From Variovorax sp. YR752 (lineage in GTDB: Bacteria; Pseudomonadota; Gammaproteobacteria; Burkholderiales; Burkholderiaceae_C): a DNA stretch of 64,000 nt. The DNA is taken from the NCBI GenBank assembly GCA_945860785.1, contig CAMATD010000003.1, positions 1-64,000 of the forward strand. The letters run 5' to 3'. The notes under the pieces were generated by a model, which ran no database searches, was not told where the DNA came from, and saw only the letters and a program-made list of their open reading frames with translations. The position numbers and the translations under genes are program-made. Of the stretch, positions 40,487-52,165 are shown piece by piece (within the stretch, counting starts at the first letter, position 1; each line of letters begins with the position of its first letter).

Positions 40487-40606
40487 TTACTCCTTCCCCT
40501 TCCGGGGGAAGGCCGGGATGGGGGCAGGCCTTCGATGAGGCGCCGCGCGTTTTTGGGAGGCCGTCGTGCCCCCGCCCCAACCCTCCCCCGGGAGGGGAGG
40601 GAGCAA
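40487..40606. repeat. Long inverted repeat, family R2 copy B, between convergent genes
   Basis: TTACTCCTTCCCCTTCCGGGGGAAGGCCGGGATGGGGGCA ... TGCCCCCGCCCCAACCCTCCCCCGGGAGGGGAGGGAGCAA. Confidence 0.9.
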
Positions 40607-40618
40607 GACCCGGGACCG

Positions 40619-43150
40619 CTATTTGTAGCCCAGCGTCTTCATCGCGGCGGCGAGCCCTTTGCGGCTGCGTTCCATCGCAGCCCAGGGCTTGTTGCCGGTG
40701 GCGAAGCGGTCGGCGACGTTGGCGATGGTCCATTGCGCGGCGCCGGTCAATGCAGGCAGTTCGTCCCACGCCACGGGCACCGACACGCCCAGCCCCGGAC
40801 GCGATCGCGCCGACCACGCGCTGACAGTGGTGGCGCCAAAGCCGTTGCGCAGGTAATCGACGAACACTTTCCCCACGCGATTGCGCGGGCCGCTCTTGGC
40901 GACGAAGCGGTCCGGAATGGTCTGCGCCAGGTGCGCCACCACCGCCTGCGAGAAACCCTTGACCTCGTCCCAGCCGTACTGGCGGCGGATCGGCACCACC
41001 ACATGCAGGCCCTTGCCGCCGCTGGTCTTCAGGAAAGAAGGCAGGCCCAGTTCGTCGAGCAGCGTGCGCACCAGCAGCGTGGCTTCCTGGATCTGCGGCC
41101 AGGCCACGCCTTCGCCGGGGTCGAGGTCGAAGGTCATGCGATCGGGCCGGTCGATGGCGCGCGAGGTGGCGTTCCAGGTGTGCAGCTCGATGACGTTCAT
41201 CTGCGCGGCGCCAATGAGGCCGGTCTTGCTGTCGATCTGCAGCAGCGGCTCGTGGCCCGGATCGAGCGCGGGGTCGAGCAGGTTCACGCCAGGTATTTCG
41301 CGGTTCTGCAGATGCTTCTGGAAGAACAGCTCGCCGCCGACGCCATCGGGCGCACGCACCAGCGATACGGGACGCCCGCGCAGGTGCGGCAGCATGAGCG
41401 TGGCGACGCTGTCGTAGTAGGCCGCCAGCTCGCCCTTGGTGATGCCGCTCTGCGCGTCGATCACACGGTCGGCGTGGGTGATCTTCTGGGCCATGGATGT
41501 CGTCGCTCCCTTTTTCTTGGTTGGCGATGCCTTGGGTTGCTGCGCCTGCTCGCGCCGGATCTCGCGTGCCGGCTTGTCGGCGCGCAGCCCCAGGAACACC
41601 GCCTGGCGCACGCGGTCTTCGCGCGTCCACTCACCGAACGAGACTTCGGCCACCAGCGTGGGCTTGACCCACTGCGCCTTCACGCCGCGCGGTGCGGGCT
41701 TGAAGGGGCAGTCATCGACGGCCAGCTTGTCGAGCCGCGTCTTGATGTCCGCGAGGCGATCTGCATCGAAGCCGGTGCCGACGTTGCCGCAATAGCGCAA
41801 CTGCCCCGAGGCCTCGTCATGCACGCCCAGCAGCAGCGCGCCGAAACCGGCGCGCGCGCCCTTGGGCGCGGTGAAGCCGCCGATCACGAACTCCTGGCGC
41901 TGCTGGTTCTTGAGTTTGATCCAGTCGGGCGAGCGGCGCGACACGTAGGGCGAGCCCTTGAGCTTGCCGACGATGCCCTCGAAGCCGATGCGCGCCGACG
42001 AGGCTAGCAGGTCGCGCGGCGACGCATCGAAGGCCTCGCTCAGCCGCAGCGGCGCGGGCGGCTTCTTGCCGAGCAGGCGGGCGAGCTGCGCGCGCCGTTC
42101 TTCGACCGGTGTGTCGCGCAGGTCCTGCCCGTCGAGGAAGGGTGCATCGAACAGCCAGTAGACGATGGACGAGGTGGTGCCTCTGTCGAAGGCGTTCTGC
42201 AGCGCCTGGAAGTCGGGCGCGCCGTTGTCGCCTTCGACCGTGATCTCACCGTCGAGCCATGCCGAGTTGGTGGACAGCTTCGCGAGGGCCTTGGCGAGTG
42301 CGGGCAGCTTGTCCGTCCAGTCGTGGCCGTTGCGGGTGAAGCAGCGCACCTTGCCCTTGTCGATGCGGGTGAGCAGCCGGTAGCCGTCGAACTTGAGCTC
42401 GTAGAGCCAGTCGTCGGGTGAAGAAGGCGGGGACGCGGAAAGGGTCGCGAGCTGGGGCTGGAAGGTGGCGGGCAGTGCGGCCTTTTTGGCCGGCTTCTTC
42501 GCTGGCTTCTTTGCCGCTGCCTTCTTGGCGGGCGCCTTGGACGCCATTTTCTTCGGCGGACTGTCCACTTCGTCCACGCCCCGCCCTGTCAGCACACTCG
42601 TGGGTTGTTCTTCGAGCACGTCGTAGTCGGCGAGGTCGCGCGCCTGGTCGTCGCGCTCCTTGATGAGCAACCAGGGCTCGTGCTTTTCATCGCCCTTGCC
42701 GTGCATGCGCACCAATGTCCAATGGCCGTTCAGCTTCTCGCCGCGCAATTCGAACTTGAGCTTGCCGGCCGCGAGCGCCTTGCGCGCATCGCCGTCGGGC
42801 AGCCAGTCGCCGCGATCCCAGACGATGACGGTGCCCGCACCGTACTGCTTCGGCGGGATGGTGCCCTCGAAGTCCGCGTACGAGATCGGATGGTCTTCGA
42901 CATGCACCGCCATGCGCTTCACTGTCGGGTCGAGGCACGGGCCCTTGGGCACGGCCCAGCTCTTCAATGTGCCGTCGAGTTCGAGCCTGAAGTCGTAGTG
43001 CAGGTGGCTCGCGTGGTGCTTCTGGATGACGAAGGACAGCACGCCCTTGCCACCGCGGCCGCCGATCCGGGGCTCCGGCGTGCGCGAGAAATCGCGCTTG
43101 CCGTGGTAGTGGGCGAGCGCCTTGCGCGCGGTCGATGCGATGGTACCCAC
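40619..43150 (-). CDS. ligD: Multidomain ATP-dependent DNA ligase LigD (3'-phosphoesterase, ligase, polymerase)
   Basis: FVIQKHHASHLHYDFRLELDGTLKSWAVPKGP; LYELKFDGYRLL; C-terminal LKTSGGKGLHVVVPI. Confidence 0.96.
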   Translation of the reverse strand: MGTIASTARKALAHYHGKRDFSRTPEPRIGGRGGKGVLSFVIQKHHASHLHYDFRLELDGTLKSWAVPKGPCLDPTVKRMAVHVEDHPISYADFEGTIPPKQYGAGTVIVWDRGDWLPDGDARKALAAGKLKFELRGEKLNGHWTLVRMHGKGDEKHEPWLLIKERDDQARDLADYDVLEEQPTSVLTGRGVDEVDSPPKKMASKAPAKKAAAKKPAKKPAKKAALPATFQPQLATLSASPPSSPDDWLYELKFDGYRLLTRIDKGKVRCFTRNGHDWTDKLPALAKALAKLSTNSAWLDGEITVEGDNGAPDFQALQNAFDRGTTSSIVYWLFDAPFLDGQDLRDTPVEERRAQLARLLGKKPPAPLRLSEAFDASPRDLLASSARIGFEGIVGKLKGSPYVSRRSPDWIKLKNQQRQEFVIGGFTAPKGARAGFGALLLGVHDEASGQLRYCGNVGTGFDADRLADIKTRLDKLAVDDCPFKPAPRGVKAQWVKPTLVAEVSFGEWTREDRVRQAVFLGLRADKPAREIRREQAQQPKASPTKKKGATTSMAQKITHADRVIDAQSGITKGELAAYYDSVATLMLPHLRGRPVSLVRAPDGVGGELFFQKHLQNREIPGVNLLDPALDPGHEPLLQIDSKTGLIGAAQMNVIELHTWNATSRAIDRPDRMTFDLDPGEGVAWPQIQEATLLVRTLLDELGLPSFLKTSGGKGLHVVVPIRRQYGWDEVKGFSQAVVAHLAQTIPDRFVAKSGPRNRVGKVFVDYLRNGFGATTVSAWSARSRPGLGVSVPVAWDELPALTGAAQWTIANVADRFATGNKPWAAMERSRKGLAAAMKTLGYK

Positions 43151-43162
43151 GACGAAGGTGCC

Positions 43163-44149
43163 TCAGGCCGCGCGGCGATGGCGGGCGGTGGTCCTGGAAG
43201 CGGCCCTTGCGGTGGTCTTCGCTGCGGGCTTGCGTTTCTTCGCCGCCGACCTGGCGCGAGGTGCAGGCGCCTCCTCGTCTTCTTCGTCCTCGGCTGCCTT
43301 CGCCTTCCCGCCGCCCTTGTTGCGCAGGCTGCGCTGCAGCAACTCGGTGAGGTCGATGATCTTGGCGCCCTTGCCTTCGGTAGACTGGCCCTCTTCAGGC
43401 TCGGGCTGCGTCACCGTCTCGGTCTGGCCTGCCTTCGCCGTGCGGTCGACCAGGCGCAGGATCTCGTCCTTGAACTCGTCCTTGAATTCCATCGGGTCCC
43501 AGTCGCCGCTCATGTCCTCGACGAGCTGCTTGGCCATCTTGAGCTCACGCTCGGTCAGGCCTGCCTTCTTCGCGTCTTCGGAAGGCAGCGGCAGGTCTTT
43601 CCAGGGCCGGATGTCGGCACCCCAGCGCAGCAGGTTCAGCACCAGGCCGGGCCCGACGGGCACCAGCACCGCCAAATGCTGCTTGGTCTGGATCACGACG
43701 CGGGCGACGCCCACGCGCCCGCTGCGCTGCAAGGTTTCGCGCAGCAGCGCATAGACCTTGGCACCGCGGTTGATCGGCGCCACGTAATAGGGCCGCTCGA
43801 GGTAGACGAACGGAATGCCGTTCGCCGGCACGAAGGTCTCGATCTCGATGGTCTGCGTGGTCTTGGGGTAGGCGGCCGCAATCTCCTTGTCGCTGAGCAC
43901 CACGTACTCGCCGTCTTCGTACTCGACGCCCTTGACGATCTGCTCGCGCGGGATTTCCCTGCCGGTCTTCTTGTTGATGCGCTTGTAGCCGACCGGGTCC
44001 ATGGTCCGCTTGTCGAGCCAGTCGAAGTCGATGCCGTGGTCGGTGGTGGCCGAGTAGAGCGCCACCGGGATGTGGACAAGGCCGAAGCTGATCGCGCCCT
44101 TCCACAGGACGCGCGGCGCGGGGGCTTTTTTCGAGACGGGCATGGGCAC
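43163..44149 (-). CDS. ku: Bacterial Ku, NHEJ, with long basic C-terminal tail
   Basis: LWKGAISFGLVHIPVALYSATTDHGIDFDWLDKRTMDPVGYKRINKKTGREI. Confidence 0.97.
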   Translation of the reverse strand: MPMPVSKKAPAPRVLWKGAISFGLVHIPVALYSATTDHGIDFDWLDKRTMDPVGYKRINKKTGREIPREQIVKGVEYEDGEYVVLSDKEIAAAYPKTTQTIEIETFVPANGIPFVYLERPYYVAPINRGAKVYALLRETLQRSGRVGVARVVIQTKQHLAVLVPVGPGLVLNLLRWGADIRPWKDLPLPSEDAKKAGLTERELKMAKQLVEDMSGDWDPMEFKDEFKDEILRLVDRTAKAGQTETVTQPEPEEGQSTEGKGAKIIDLTELLQRSLRNKGGGKAKAAEDEEDEEAPAPRARSAAKKRKPAAKTTARAASRTTARHRRAA

Positions 44150-44208
44150 ACTCCTTCAGACTTGGAATGTGCGTCGCCCGTGGCGAGGCGCGATGTAGGA
44201 ATGCGGCG

Positions 44209-45210
44209 TCAGGCGCTGCCGGCCACCGGCCCGAGCACGCGTTCGCTCGGGTGCGCGAAGTAGAACCACTCGGCGCCGGGCAGCGCCAGCGCGTTGGGGA
44301 ACACGATGAAGCCGTCGTCCGGTGCGCTCACCAGCGTGCCGTCGTGGCGCATGCCGATGGGTTCGCCGCGCTGCACTTCGTCGAAGGTGGCCCAGTCGCG
44401 CACGAAGCTGTCTTCTTCATGAAGGCGGTCGGTCACGCTGGCCAGGCGCAGCAGTTTTGGCGGCTGCTCCGGCGCGCCCGACAGGCCCTGCGGCAAGGCC
44501 GCCATGCCGAGCAGCGCCAGCGTGCGGCGGATGGCGCGCCACGCCACCTCGGGCGCCTGCGGATCCTGGTGCTGGCCGCATTCGAGCGTAACGCCGTAGC
44601 CGCCGCAACTGCGGATGTATTCGTTGGTGCCGCGGCCGAAGTCGAGCGCGGCCTCGTCGGCCGGTGCGCCACCCGCGCGCTGCGCCAGCCCGGCGGCGTA
44701 GATGTCGAGCCAGCCCTCGACCACGATGGGCGTGCCGATGTGCAGTGCGAGCTGGCCCTCTTCATACGCTCGGGCAAAGGGCTCCAGCGTGCCGGCGTTG
44801 TCGCGCGGGCCGATCATCGCGAAGGCCTCGCCCTCGCTCTGGAAGGAATGCAGGTCGAGCAGCACCTCGTGGCGCGCGATCACGGGGGCCAGCCGGTTGG
44901 TGATGCGGGCTTCGTAGTCCGCGGGTTCTTCGGTCGGGCGGAACAGGCGATTGAGGTTGCGCTCGCCCTCGCGCTGGAGGCGGCGACGGGCCAGCGGGTT
45001 GGCGACGGGCACCATCGTCAATTCGCCGCGTTGCAGCTGCAGCGTGCCGGCATCGAACTCGGCCAGGATGCGCTCGATGCCCGCGGTGCCGCAGGTCTCG
45101 TCGCCATGCACGCCGCCGATCACGAGCAGACGGGGGCCGGGGTGGAGCGAAGCGAAGGTGTGGATGCGCAGGCTGTCGGTCGCCACGCCGGCAAAAGGAT
45201 CGGAAGACAT
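44209..45210 (-). CDS. Succinylglutamate desuccinylase/aspartoacylase-family zinc carboxypeptidase-like protein
   Basis: LLVIGGVHGDETCGTAGIERIL...LLDLHSFQSEG. Confidence 0.85.
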   Translation of the reverse strand: MSSDPFAGVATDSLRIHTFASLHPGPRLLVIGGVHGDETCGTAGIERILAEFDAGTLQLQRGELTMVPVANPLARRRLQREGERNLNRLFRPTEEPADYEARITNRLAPVIARHEVLLDLHSFQSEGEAFAMIGPRDNAGTLEPFARAYEEGQLALHIGTPIVVEGWLDIYAAGLAQRAGGAPADEAALDFGRGTNEYIRSCGGYGVTLECGQHQDPQAPEVAWRAIRRTLALLGMAALPQGLSGAPEQPPKLLRLASVTDRLHEEDSFVRDWATFDEVQRGEPIGMRHDGTLVSAPDDGFIVFPNALALPGAEWFYFAHPSERVLGPVAGSA

Positions 45211-45250
45211 GCGGGGATTATTGCGGAGGGCTTTCCCTGTGCGCAAAAGC

Positions 45251-45267
45251 GCTATGTGTTTCATAGC
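45251..45267. repeat. Small AT-richer hairpin GCTATG-TGTTT-CATAGC
   Basis: Perfect 6-bp stem in intergenic DNA; resembles hairpin remnants common in Comamonadaceae genomes (recollection, not searched). Confidence 0.35.
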
Positions 45268-45364
45268 GGCCGAGCGGTCGCCTACAGGGCCTGCATTGCA
45301 TGTCCTACCGCCGGCTCGCCCACCGCGCGGCACGCTGGGTGGAAATGACCGAAGGAGCCACCGC

Positions 45365-45640
45365 ATGAGCAAGCCCAAGCCCGACAGCAACACCCCACCG
45401 AACGAACCGGGCGATCCCGTGAAGGACGCGGGCGGCGGCAAGATCAAGGTCGAACAGGGCGGCGAATCGGTGCCGCGCCTGCCGCATGAGCGCGATCAGT
45501 CGTCGGACAGCCAGCAGACCGCGGACGGCCGGCCGACCGAAGTGGGCCGCCAGGCCCATGAAGACGTGGAGCGCGGCCTGGTCGATACCGACCGCGGGCT
45601 GGAGGCCAACCGCGTCTACAAGGACAAGGTCAAGCGCTGA
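45365..45640 (+). CDS. Hypothetical hydrophilic protein, 91 aa
   Basis: [25 protein letters not shown]...; RBS AAGGAG. Confidence 0.65.
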   Translation: MSKPKPDSNTPPNEPGDPVKDAGGGKIKVEQGGESVPRLPHERDQSSDSQQTADGRPTEVGRQAHEDVERGLVDTDRGLEANRVYKDKVKR

Positions 45641-46319
45641 CGCCGGCCAGCTGCTTGCGCATGTCGGCGATCACCGCGCCATAGTCCTTGGCATTGAAGA
45701 TCGCGCTGCCGGCAACGAAGGTGTCGGCACCGGCCGAGGCCACACGCGCGATGTTGTCGGCCTTGATGCCGCCGTCGACTTCGAGGCGGATGTCGCGCCC
45801 GCTCTGCTCGATGCGCTTGCGCGCGAGTTCGATCTTGCGCAGGGCTGAATCGATGAAGCTCTGGCCGCCGAAGCCGGGGTTCACGCTCATGATCAGGATC
45901 AGGTCGATGTCGTCGATGGCCCAATCGAGCGACTCGAGCCCCAGCCCCGGGTTGAACACCAGCCCGGCCTTGCAGCCCGCGGCCTTGATGGCCTGGATGC
46001 TGCGGTGCACATGGGGCGATGCGTCGGGGTGGAAGCTGATGTAGTCGGCGCCCGCTTGCGCGAAAGAGGCCGCCAGGGCGTCGACCGGCTGGATCATCAG
46101 GTGCACGTCGACCGGCACCGGGGTGCCATCCGCCTTCTTGGCGTAGGGCTTGAGCGCTTGGCAGATCATGGGGCCGAAGGTCAGGTTCGGCACGTAATGG
46201 TTGTCCATCACGTCGAAATGGATCCAGTCGGCGCCGGCCGCGATCACGTCGGTCAGTTCTTGGCCGAGGTGCGCGAAGTCGGCGGACAGGATGGAGGGCG
46301 CGATGCGGAACGGGGTCAT
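45630..46319 (-). CDS. rpe: Ribulose-phosphate 3-epimerase
   Basis: [49 protein letters not shown]. Confidence 0.97.
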   Translation of the reverse strand: MTPFRIAPSILSADFAHLGQELTDVIAAGADWIHFDVMDNHYVPNLTFGPMICQALKPYAKKADGTPVPVDVHLMIQPVDALAASFAQAGADYISFHPDASPHVHRSIQAIKAAGCKAGLVFNPGLGLESLDWAIDDIDLILIMSVNPGFGGQSFIDSALRKIELARKRIEQSGRDIRLEVDGGIKADNIARVASAGADTFVAGSAIFNAKDYGAVIADMRKQLAGVSA

Positions 46320-46379
46320 AACCCCGGATTCTCGCAGCGAGCGGAAGTCCGAGGAAAGGCCTCCGTTACCATCCGCCCC

Positions 46380-46775
46380 ATGTCACACAGCCCCTTCAGC
46401 GTCCAGGTCGAGCCGCGCTACCTGGCCGACCAGTCCTCCCCGAAGGACAACATCTACACCTTCTCCTACACGATCACCATCACCAATGTGGGCACGGTGG
46501 GCGCGCAATTGATCGCGCGCCACTGGCTCATCAACGACGCCTCGGGCCATCCGCAGGAGGTCAAGGGCCTCGGCGTGATCGGTCAGCAGCCGTTGCTGGC
46601 ACCCGGCGAATCGTTCCGCTACACCAGCGGCTGCCGGCTCCAGGCCGCGAGCGGCACGATGCATGGCAGCTTTTTCGTGGTGACCGAGGAAGGCGAGCGT
46701 TTCGACGTGCCGGTGCCGATGTTCGTGCTAGAAGCCGACATTGGCGGAGCGCCGGTGTCCCGCGTGCTGCACTGA
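46380..46775 (+). CDS. apaG: ApaG protein
   Basis: [48 protein letters not shown]. Confidence 0.95.
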   Translation: MSHSPFSVQVEPRYLADQSSPKDNIYTFSYTITITNVGTVGAQLIARHWLINDASGHPQEVKGLGVIGQQPLLAPGESFRYTSGCRLQAASGTMHGSFFVVTEEGERFDVPVPMFVLEADIGGAPVSRVLH

Positions 46776-46810
46776 GCGCACGGCCCCTCCCTCCTCTCCC
46801 CCGCTCCCCC

Positions 46811-48793
46811 ATGGCTGCCGCATCGCGCGACTTGCAGGGGCTGCTTGCCGGCCTCGACCCCACGGCCGATGTGGCCCAGCGCCACATCTGGCTCATCAAT
46901 CTCTTCGACTGGCTGCGCGGCGACCGCGCCTCGCCCCAGGCGGCCATGGGCCGCGTGTCGCTGCTGCTCGACGCCATCGAGGCGCGGCCGGAGCTGCGCG
47001 AGCGCCTGCGCGCCTGGTGGCGCGTCTTCACGCAGACGGTCGACCTGACCACGCTGCTGGCCGACTACGGCTTCGCGCCGCGCACGGCCTTCGTGAGCGA
47101 GCTCAGCGAGCGCCTGCGCCGCAAGATCCTGCCCGGCACGCCCGAGACCACCGATGCGTCGGACCTGTTCCGCATGGTGCTGCCCGGGGTGTTCGATGCG
47201 GGCTGGATCGCGCTGCTCGACGAAACCCAGCTCGCACGCATCGGCGCGCTGCTGGCCGATGCAACGGTGGACACCGATGGCGCGCCGCGTTGGCGCCACA
47301 CCGTGATGGACGCGGTCACTTATTGCAGCAGCCAGGTGGTGGCGGCCGGCTTCTCGCCCGAGCTGCGCCTGCGCATCAGCGCGGAGCACCATGAAACGCG
47401 GCCCTTCCACGGGCTGATGGCCGACCTCGACGAGCTGCGCGAGCAGATGTTCGAGCAGCCTCCGGGCGAAGAAAGCGAAGAGACCTTGCAGGCCGCCTTC
47501 GTGGCCTTCCGCGACCGGCTCGACGCCTGCCGCGCCAGCGCCTCCTCGGTCTACACGCACCTGGAAGACAACGGCATCTCGGTCGGTCTCGTTTTCCGGC
47601 TGCGCCAGCTGCGCGAGCGGGTGCTGCGCATCCGCGAGCTGCTCGACTGCCTGATGTCGCCCGTGCCCGCCCCCAGCGTGGCGCGGCTGGTCGGCAAGCT
47701 GGTGCTGGCGGGCGGCGAACGCAACAGCATCCGCGCGCTGATCGCCTCCAACTCGTCAATGCTCGCGGCCAAGGTGACGGAGCGCAGCGCCGAGACCGGC
47801 GAGCACTACATCACCCGCGACCGCGGCAGCTATGTGCAGATGGTGAAGAAGGCCGCGGGCGGCGGCGCGCTCACGGCCGTGACGGTGCTGCTCAAGTTCG
47901 GCATCTACGCGCTGGCGCTGTCGGCCTTCTGGAGCGGCCTGGCCTCGGGCCTGATGTATGCGGCCAGCTTCGTCGCGATCCAGCTGCTGCACCTGACGCT
48001 CGCCACCAAGCAGCCCGCGATGACGGCGCCGGCGCTGGCGGCGCGGCTGCGCGACATCAAGTCCGATGCGGCGGTGGACGATTTCGTCGACGAGGTGGCC
48101 AACCTCGTGCGCTCGCAGGTGGCCGCCGTGCTGGGCAATGTCCTGGTGGTGGTGCCGACGATGGTCGGGCTCGCGCTGCTGGTGCAGTACGCGCTCGGGC
48201 AGCCGCTGCTCGACGCCGCGCATGCCGCGGCCACGCTGAATTCGCTCTCGCTGCTCGGACCGACCGCGCTTTTCGCGGCATTCACCGGCATCCTGCTGTT
48301 TTCGGCCAGCATCGTCGCCGGATGGACAGAAAACGCCTTTGTCCTGCATCGCATGGACTCCGCCATGCGTTACAACCCACGCATCGATGCCTTTCTGGGC
48401 GCCGCCCGGGCCCACCGCTGGGCCACCTTCATGCGCACACACATCTCAGGCTTCGCCTCCAACATCTCGCTGGGACTCATGCTGGGCCTCTTGCCCGCGT
48501 TCGCGGGTTTCTTCGGGCTCGGGCTGGATGTGCGCCACGTGACACTCTCGGCCGGGCAGATTGCCGCGGCCGCGGCGTCCACGGGCCTGTCGGCGCTGCA
48601 GCAGCCCGCCCTCTGGTGGGCGGTGGCGGCGATCCCGGTGATCGGCGCGCTCAATGTGAGCGTGAGTTTCTATTTCGCTTTTCGCCTCGCGCTGCGCGCG
48701 CACAGCGTGAGCCTCGATGATCGCGCGCGCATCCGCAGCGCCATCTGGGCGCGCTGGCGCAGCCGGCCTATGAGCTTTTTTCTACCCGCATGA
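46811..48793 (+). CDS. Gcr-type 'site-specific recombinase' family multi-TM protein
   Basis: 660 aa; N-terminal soluble region then several TM helices; matches my memory of the betaproteobacterial family annotated this way. Confidence 0.75.
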   Translation: MAAASRDLQGLLAGLDPTADVAQRHIWLINLFDWLRGDRASPQAAMGRVSLLLDAIEARPELRERLRAWWRVFTQTVDLTTLLADYGFAPRTAFVSELSERLRRKILPGTPETTDASDLFRMVLPGVFDAGWIALLDETQLARIGALLADATVDTDGAPRWRHTVMDAVTYCSSQVVAAGFSPELRLRISAEHHETRPFHGLMADLDELREQMFEQPPGEESEETLQAAFVAFRDRLDACRASASSVYTHLEDNGISVGLVFRLRQLRERVLRIRELLDCLMSPVPAPSVARLVGKLVLAGGERNSIRALIASNSSMLAAKVTERSAETGEHYITRDRGSYVQMVKKAAGGGALTAVTVLLKFGIYALALSAFWSGLASGLMYAASFVAIQLLHLTLATKQPAMTAPALAARLRDIKSDAAVDDFVDEVANLVRSQVAAVLGNVLVVVPTMVGLALLVQYALGQPLLDAAHAAATLNSLSLLGPTALFAAFTGILLFSASIVAGWTENAFVLHRMDSAMRYNPRIDAFLGAARAHRWATFMRTHISGFASNISLGLMLGLLPAFAGFFGLGLDVRHVTLSAGQIAAAAASTGLSALQQPALWWAVAAIPVIGALNVSVSFYFAFRLALRAHSVSLDDRARIRSAIWARWRSRPMSFFLPA

Positions 48794-50061
48794 ATTTGAC
48801 GAGCTTCATCAACGATCTATTGGGCTTCTGGTCCGAATGGGTACGCCCCTCGGCCGGCCTGCCTACCGTGCTGTGGTCGCTGCTGCTGGCGGCGGCTGCC
48901 GCTTCCGGCCACCTGGTACGCCGCTACCTGGGGCTTCCCAAGGTGATCGGCTATTCGCTCGTCGGGGCGGTGGTGGGTTTTGCCGGCTTCGAGGGCGCGG
49001 TCTGGCCACTGCGCGGCATCGGCCTGTTCCTGCTCGAACTGGGCGTGGCCGTGGTGCTGTTCGAGGCCGGCGGCCGTCTGCCGCTGCGCTGGTTCCGCCA
49101 CAACCCGATGGTGCTGGTGCAAAGCCTGCTGGAAGCCACGCTCACCTACTTCGGCGTGTTCTGGGTGCTGATGCTGCTGGGCCTGCCCGAGCCGGTGGCC
49201 AACCCGATCGCGCTGATGGCCATCGTCGCCTCGCCGGCCGTGCTGAGCCGCGTGATCATCGACACGCGCGCCGCCGGCCCGGTGACGGAACGCGCGATGA
49301 CGCTGGCCACGCTCAACACCTTCTATGCCCTCGCGCTTGGCTATGCGCAGGCCGGGCTGATCGAGCGTGCACCGCAGTCCATGCTGCAGAAGCTGTATCC
49401 GGTGGCGGTGGTGCTCGGCCTGTCCTTCGTGGTGGGCGGGGTCATGGCGCTGGCCCTGCGCTCGGCGCTGCGCGTGATGAGCCCGACCAGCGAGAACACC
49501 TCGATCCTGCTGCTCGCGATCATCGCGGCCGGCGCGGCGCTCACCGCGCACATCGGCGGTTCGGCACCGCTGGCGGCGCTGATCGGCGGCGTGCTGCTCA
49601 AGACGCTCAACCCCAAGTCCTGGGCCTGGCAGCGGCAGCTCGGCACCGCGGCCTCGCTGCTCACCATGCTGATGTTCGTGCTGGTGTCCATCGTGGCGGC
49701 GCAGGCCGACTGGACACTGCCGGTGGCCAGCGTGGTGCTGGCCGTGATCGGCGTGCGCATGGTCGCCAAGATTTCCGGCGTGGCCATTGCCAACCCGGGC
49801 AGCGGCGCCAGCTGGAAGCAGGCCTTCTGGGTCGGCTGCGCGATGTCGCCGCTCTCGTCGATCGCCCTCTTGATCGCATCGAATTTCGCCACCGCCTCGC
49901 CCCTGCTCGGCACCATGATCACGCAGGTGGCCCTGCCCTCGATCCTCCTGATGGAGGTGGTGGGCGCCGTGCTCGCAACGGTGGCCATCCATGCCGTGGG
50001 CGAGAGTTCGGTGCCCTGGGCGCCCGAGGCCTTCAGCACCACCGAGGACACCCAGCGATGA
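48790..50061 (+). CDS. Kef-type cation:proton antiporter
   Basis: ATGA overlap; repeated TMs, [37 protein letters not shown]. Confidence 0.88.
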   Translation: MNLTSFINDLLGFWSEWVRPSAGLPTVLWSLLLAAAAASGHLVRRYLGLPKVIGYSLVGAVVGFAGFEGAVWPLRGIGLFLLELGVAVVLFEAGGRLPLRWFRHNPMVLVQSLLEATLTYFGVFWVLMLLGLPEPVANPIALMAIVASPAVLSRVIIDTRAAGPVTERAMTLATLNTFYALALGYAQAGLIERAPQSMLQKLYPVAVVLGLSFVVGGVMALALRSALRVMSPTSENTSILLLAIIAAGAALTAHIGGSAPLAALIGGVLLKTLNPKSWAWQRQLGTAASLLTMLMFVLVSIVAAQADWTLPVASVVLAVIGVRMVAKISGVAIANPGSGASWKQAFWVGCAMSPLSSIALLIASNFATASPLLGTMITQVALPSILLMEVVGAVLATVAIHAVGESSVPWAPEAFSTTEDTQR

Positions 50062-51263
50062 GCACCGCCCTCCCGACCATGGCCCCCGACGGCGACGACG
50101 TGCGCTCGGCGCCACTGCCGATCGACCCCGAAAGCCGCACAGTCAAGCTCGAGCCCTTCAACAAGTCCGAAGCGCTGTCGCTGGGCGTGGAGCTGGAGCT
50201 GCAGCTCGTCAACACGCACGACTACGACCTCGCGCCGTACGCCGAAGACATGCTGCGGCTGATGGCGCAGACCCCGCTGCCCGGCAGCGTGGTGCCCGAG
50301 ATGACCTCGAGCATGATCGAGATCTCGACCGACATCTGCCATTCGGCGGATGACGTGATCAAGCAGCTCTCGCCGATCCGCGAGGCGCTGATCAAGAATG
50401 CAGACAAGCTCAACATCGCGGTGGTCGGCGGCGGCACGCATGCCTTCCAGCAATGGCACGAGCGGCGCATCTACGACAAGCCGCGCTTTCGCGAGCTGTC
50501 GGAGCTGTACGGCTATCTGTCGAAGCAGTTCACCATCTTCGGCCAGCACGTGCACATCGGCTGCCCCGATGCCGACTCGGCACTGTTGATGTTGCACCGC
50601 ATGTCGCGCTACATCCCGCACTTCATTGCGCTGTCGGCCTCGTCGCCGTTCGTGCAGGGGCAGGACACGCAGTTCGACTCGGCGAGGCTCAACTCGGTGT
50701 TCGCGTTCCCGCTGTCGGGCCGCGCGCCGTTCACGCTGAGCTGGAAGGAGTTCGAGGCGTATTTCGAGCGCATGACCCGCACCGGCGTCGTGCGCAGCAT
50801 GAAGGACTTTTATTGGGACATCCACCCCAAGCCCGAGTTCGGCACCATCGAGATTCGCGTGTTCGACACGCCGCTGACCGTCGAGCGCGCGGCGGCGCTC
50901 GCAGGCTACGTGCAATCTCTCGCCGCCTGGTTCCTGCAGGAGCAGCCCTTCGAACCGACGGAAGACGACTACCTCGTCTACACCTACAACCGCTTCCAGG
51001 CCTGCCGCTTCGGACTCGACGCGGTGTACGTGGACCCGGCCAGCAGCCAGCACATGCCGCTGCGCGACCACATCCTGATGACGATGACGCAGCTCGAATG
51101 GCACAGCGAGGCGCTCAACGCCACGCAGGCGCTGGGCGAACTGCGCACCAGCGTGGAGGCCAACCGCAACGATGCGCGGTGGCTGCGGGAGAAACAGGGG
51201 AAGGAGCGGCTGCTGGCGGAGGTGGTGCGGCAGGCGGCGTTGAGGTTCAGGGGCGCGGCCTGA
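50058..51263 (+). CDS. YbdK-type carboxylate-amine ligase (glutamate-cysteine ligase-like)
   Basis: [26 protein letters not shown]...[16 protein letters not shown]...[15 protein letters not shown]. Confidence 0.93.
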   Translation: MSTALPTMAPDGDDVRSAPLPIDPESRTVKLEPFNKSEALSLGVELELQLVNTHDYDLAPYAEDMLRLMAQTPLPGSVVPEMTSSMIEISTDICHSADDVIKQLSPIREALIKNADKLNIAVVGGGTHAFQQWHERRIYDKPRFRELSELYGYLSKQFTIFGQHVHIGCPDADSALLMLHRMSRYIPHFIALSASSPFVQGQDTQFDSARLNSVFAFPLSGRAPFTLSWKEFEAYFERMTRTGVVRSMKDFYWDIHPKPEFGTIEIRVFDTPLTVERAAALAGYVQSLAAWFLQEQPFEPTEDDYLVYTYNRFQACRFGLDAVYVDPASSQHMPLRDHILMTMTQLEWHSEALNATQALGELRTSVEANRNDARWLREKQGKERLLAEVVRQAALRFRGAA

Positions 51264-51729
51264 GGTTCGCCCGTCGAGCCAGAACGAAGAAGCAGACCGA
51301 CGTTGCCAACAGGAAAAGCGGCACGGTTGCATTGACGAGGGTGTCGAAAGCCCGGCCGTCGATGCTCGCGACACTCTTGTCGGACTGACCGGAGCTGTAG
51401 GTCACACACAGCTCCCCGTTCCAGAAACCGAGGCAGAAATCTGACTCGGTTTGCGCGCACTCTGTGCCGAGGTAGAAGCCGTTTCCGTCATACCTGTAGC
51501 CGCGCTTGTCCATGCTTCGGGCCCATGCGCCGAATGCTTCACCATCTGGAAATCGCGCGTGCTCGGCGGCGAATGCATGGACGAACTTCGATGCTGCATG
51601 GATGTGGTCTCGCTCGATGGGATCGAGCACAGCCGCACGGTGCGTGGCCTCGAACCAGGAGATGGTCGCGAATGGAAGGGCAAGCAACAAGGCGAGCCAC
51701 GCGAGGAACAGACATGCCGCCCTCCTCAT
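51247..51729 (-). CDS. Hypothetical membrane protein
   Basis: [31 protein letters not shown]... two TM segments. Confidence 0.55.
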   Translation of the reverse strand: MRRAACLFLAWLALLLALPFATISWFEATHRAAVLDPIERDHIHAASKFVHAFAAEHARFPDGEAFGAWARSMDKRGYRYDGNGFYLGTECAQTESDFCLGFWNGELCVTYSSGQSDKSVASIDGRAFDTLVNATVPLFLLATSVCFFVLARRANLRPRP

Positions 51730-52088
51730 CACCGCCTGCACGTCCGTGATACGACCTGGAGAAGCATCAGCAAGGACACAACCCCCGTTGCGGCGAAGGT
51801 CGTGGCCTGTTGCTCTGCCACGACCAGGAAGACACACACGATCGGTACGTAGAACATCGGCACCGACAACCAGATGAACGCCCGCGCAGCGCCCCCATGC
51901 CATTGAGCGAAGACGATCGAGAAGCCGAGCAGCAGGACGGTGGGCAACACCACATAAAGCAGCCGTGTCGGCAAGCTCGTTGCCACGACTTCCGCGAAAA
52001 GAGAAAACATGAAGAGCACCACGGAAGCGCCTCCCACGACCACGGCCATACAGAGAGCTGTCGCATATGCGAGCGTTGGGTTTTTCAT
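51729..52088 (-). CDS. Hypothetical multi-TM protein, translationally coupled to downstream gene
   Basis: MKNPTLAYATALCMAVVVGGASVVLFMFSL...; ATGA overlap. Confidence 0.55.
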   Translation of the reverse strand: MKNPTLAYATALCMAVVVGGASVVLFMFSLFAEVVATSLPTRLLYVVLPTVLLLGFSIVFAQWHGGAARAFIWLSVPMFYVPIVCVFLVVAEQQATTFAATGVVSLLMLLQVVSRTCRR

Positions 52089-52165
52089 TGGCGGCTCACA
52101 AGGTTTCGGATCGGCGACTTTGCCCAGCACCCGCGCTTTCGCTGTGAAGCCCCCGTGAACTCCTG

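Noticed and set aside
45665-45700. Further TAGTCC occurrences (for example in rpe, tpsA and the 44209-45210 gene)
   Set aside because: Within coding DNA (from GGACTA-type codons) and without the N8-TAG partner.
46811-48793. 'Site-specific recombinase' as evidence for a mobile element
   Set aside because: The family named this way is a multi-TM protein, not a tyrosine/serine integrase; no att sites, tRNA or phage genes nearby.
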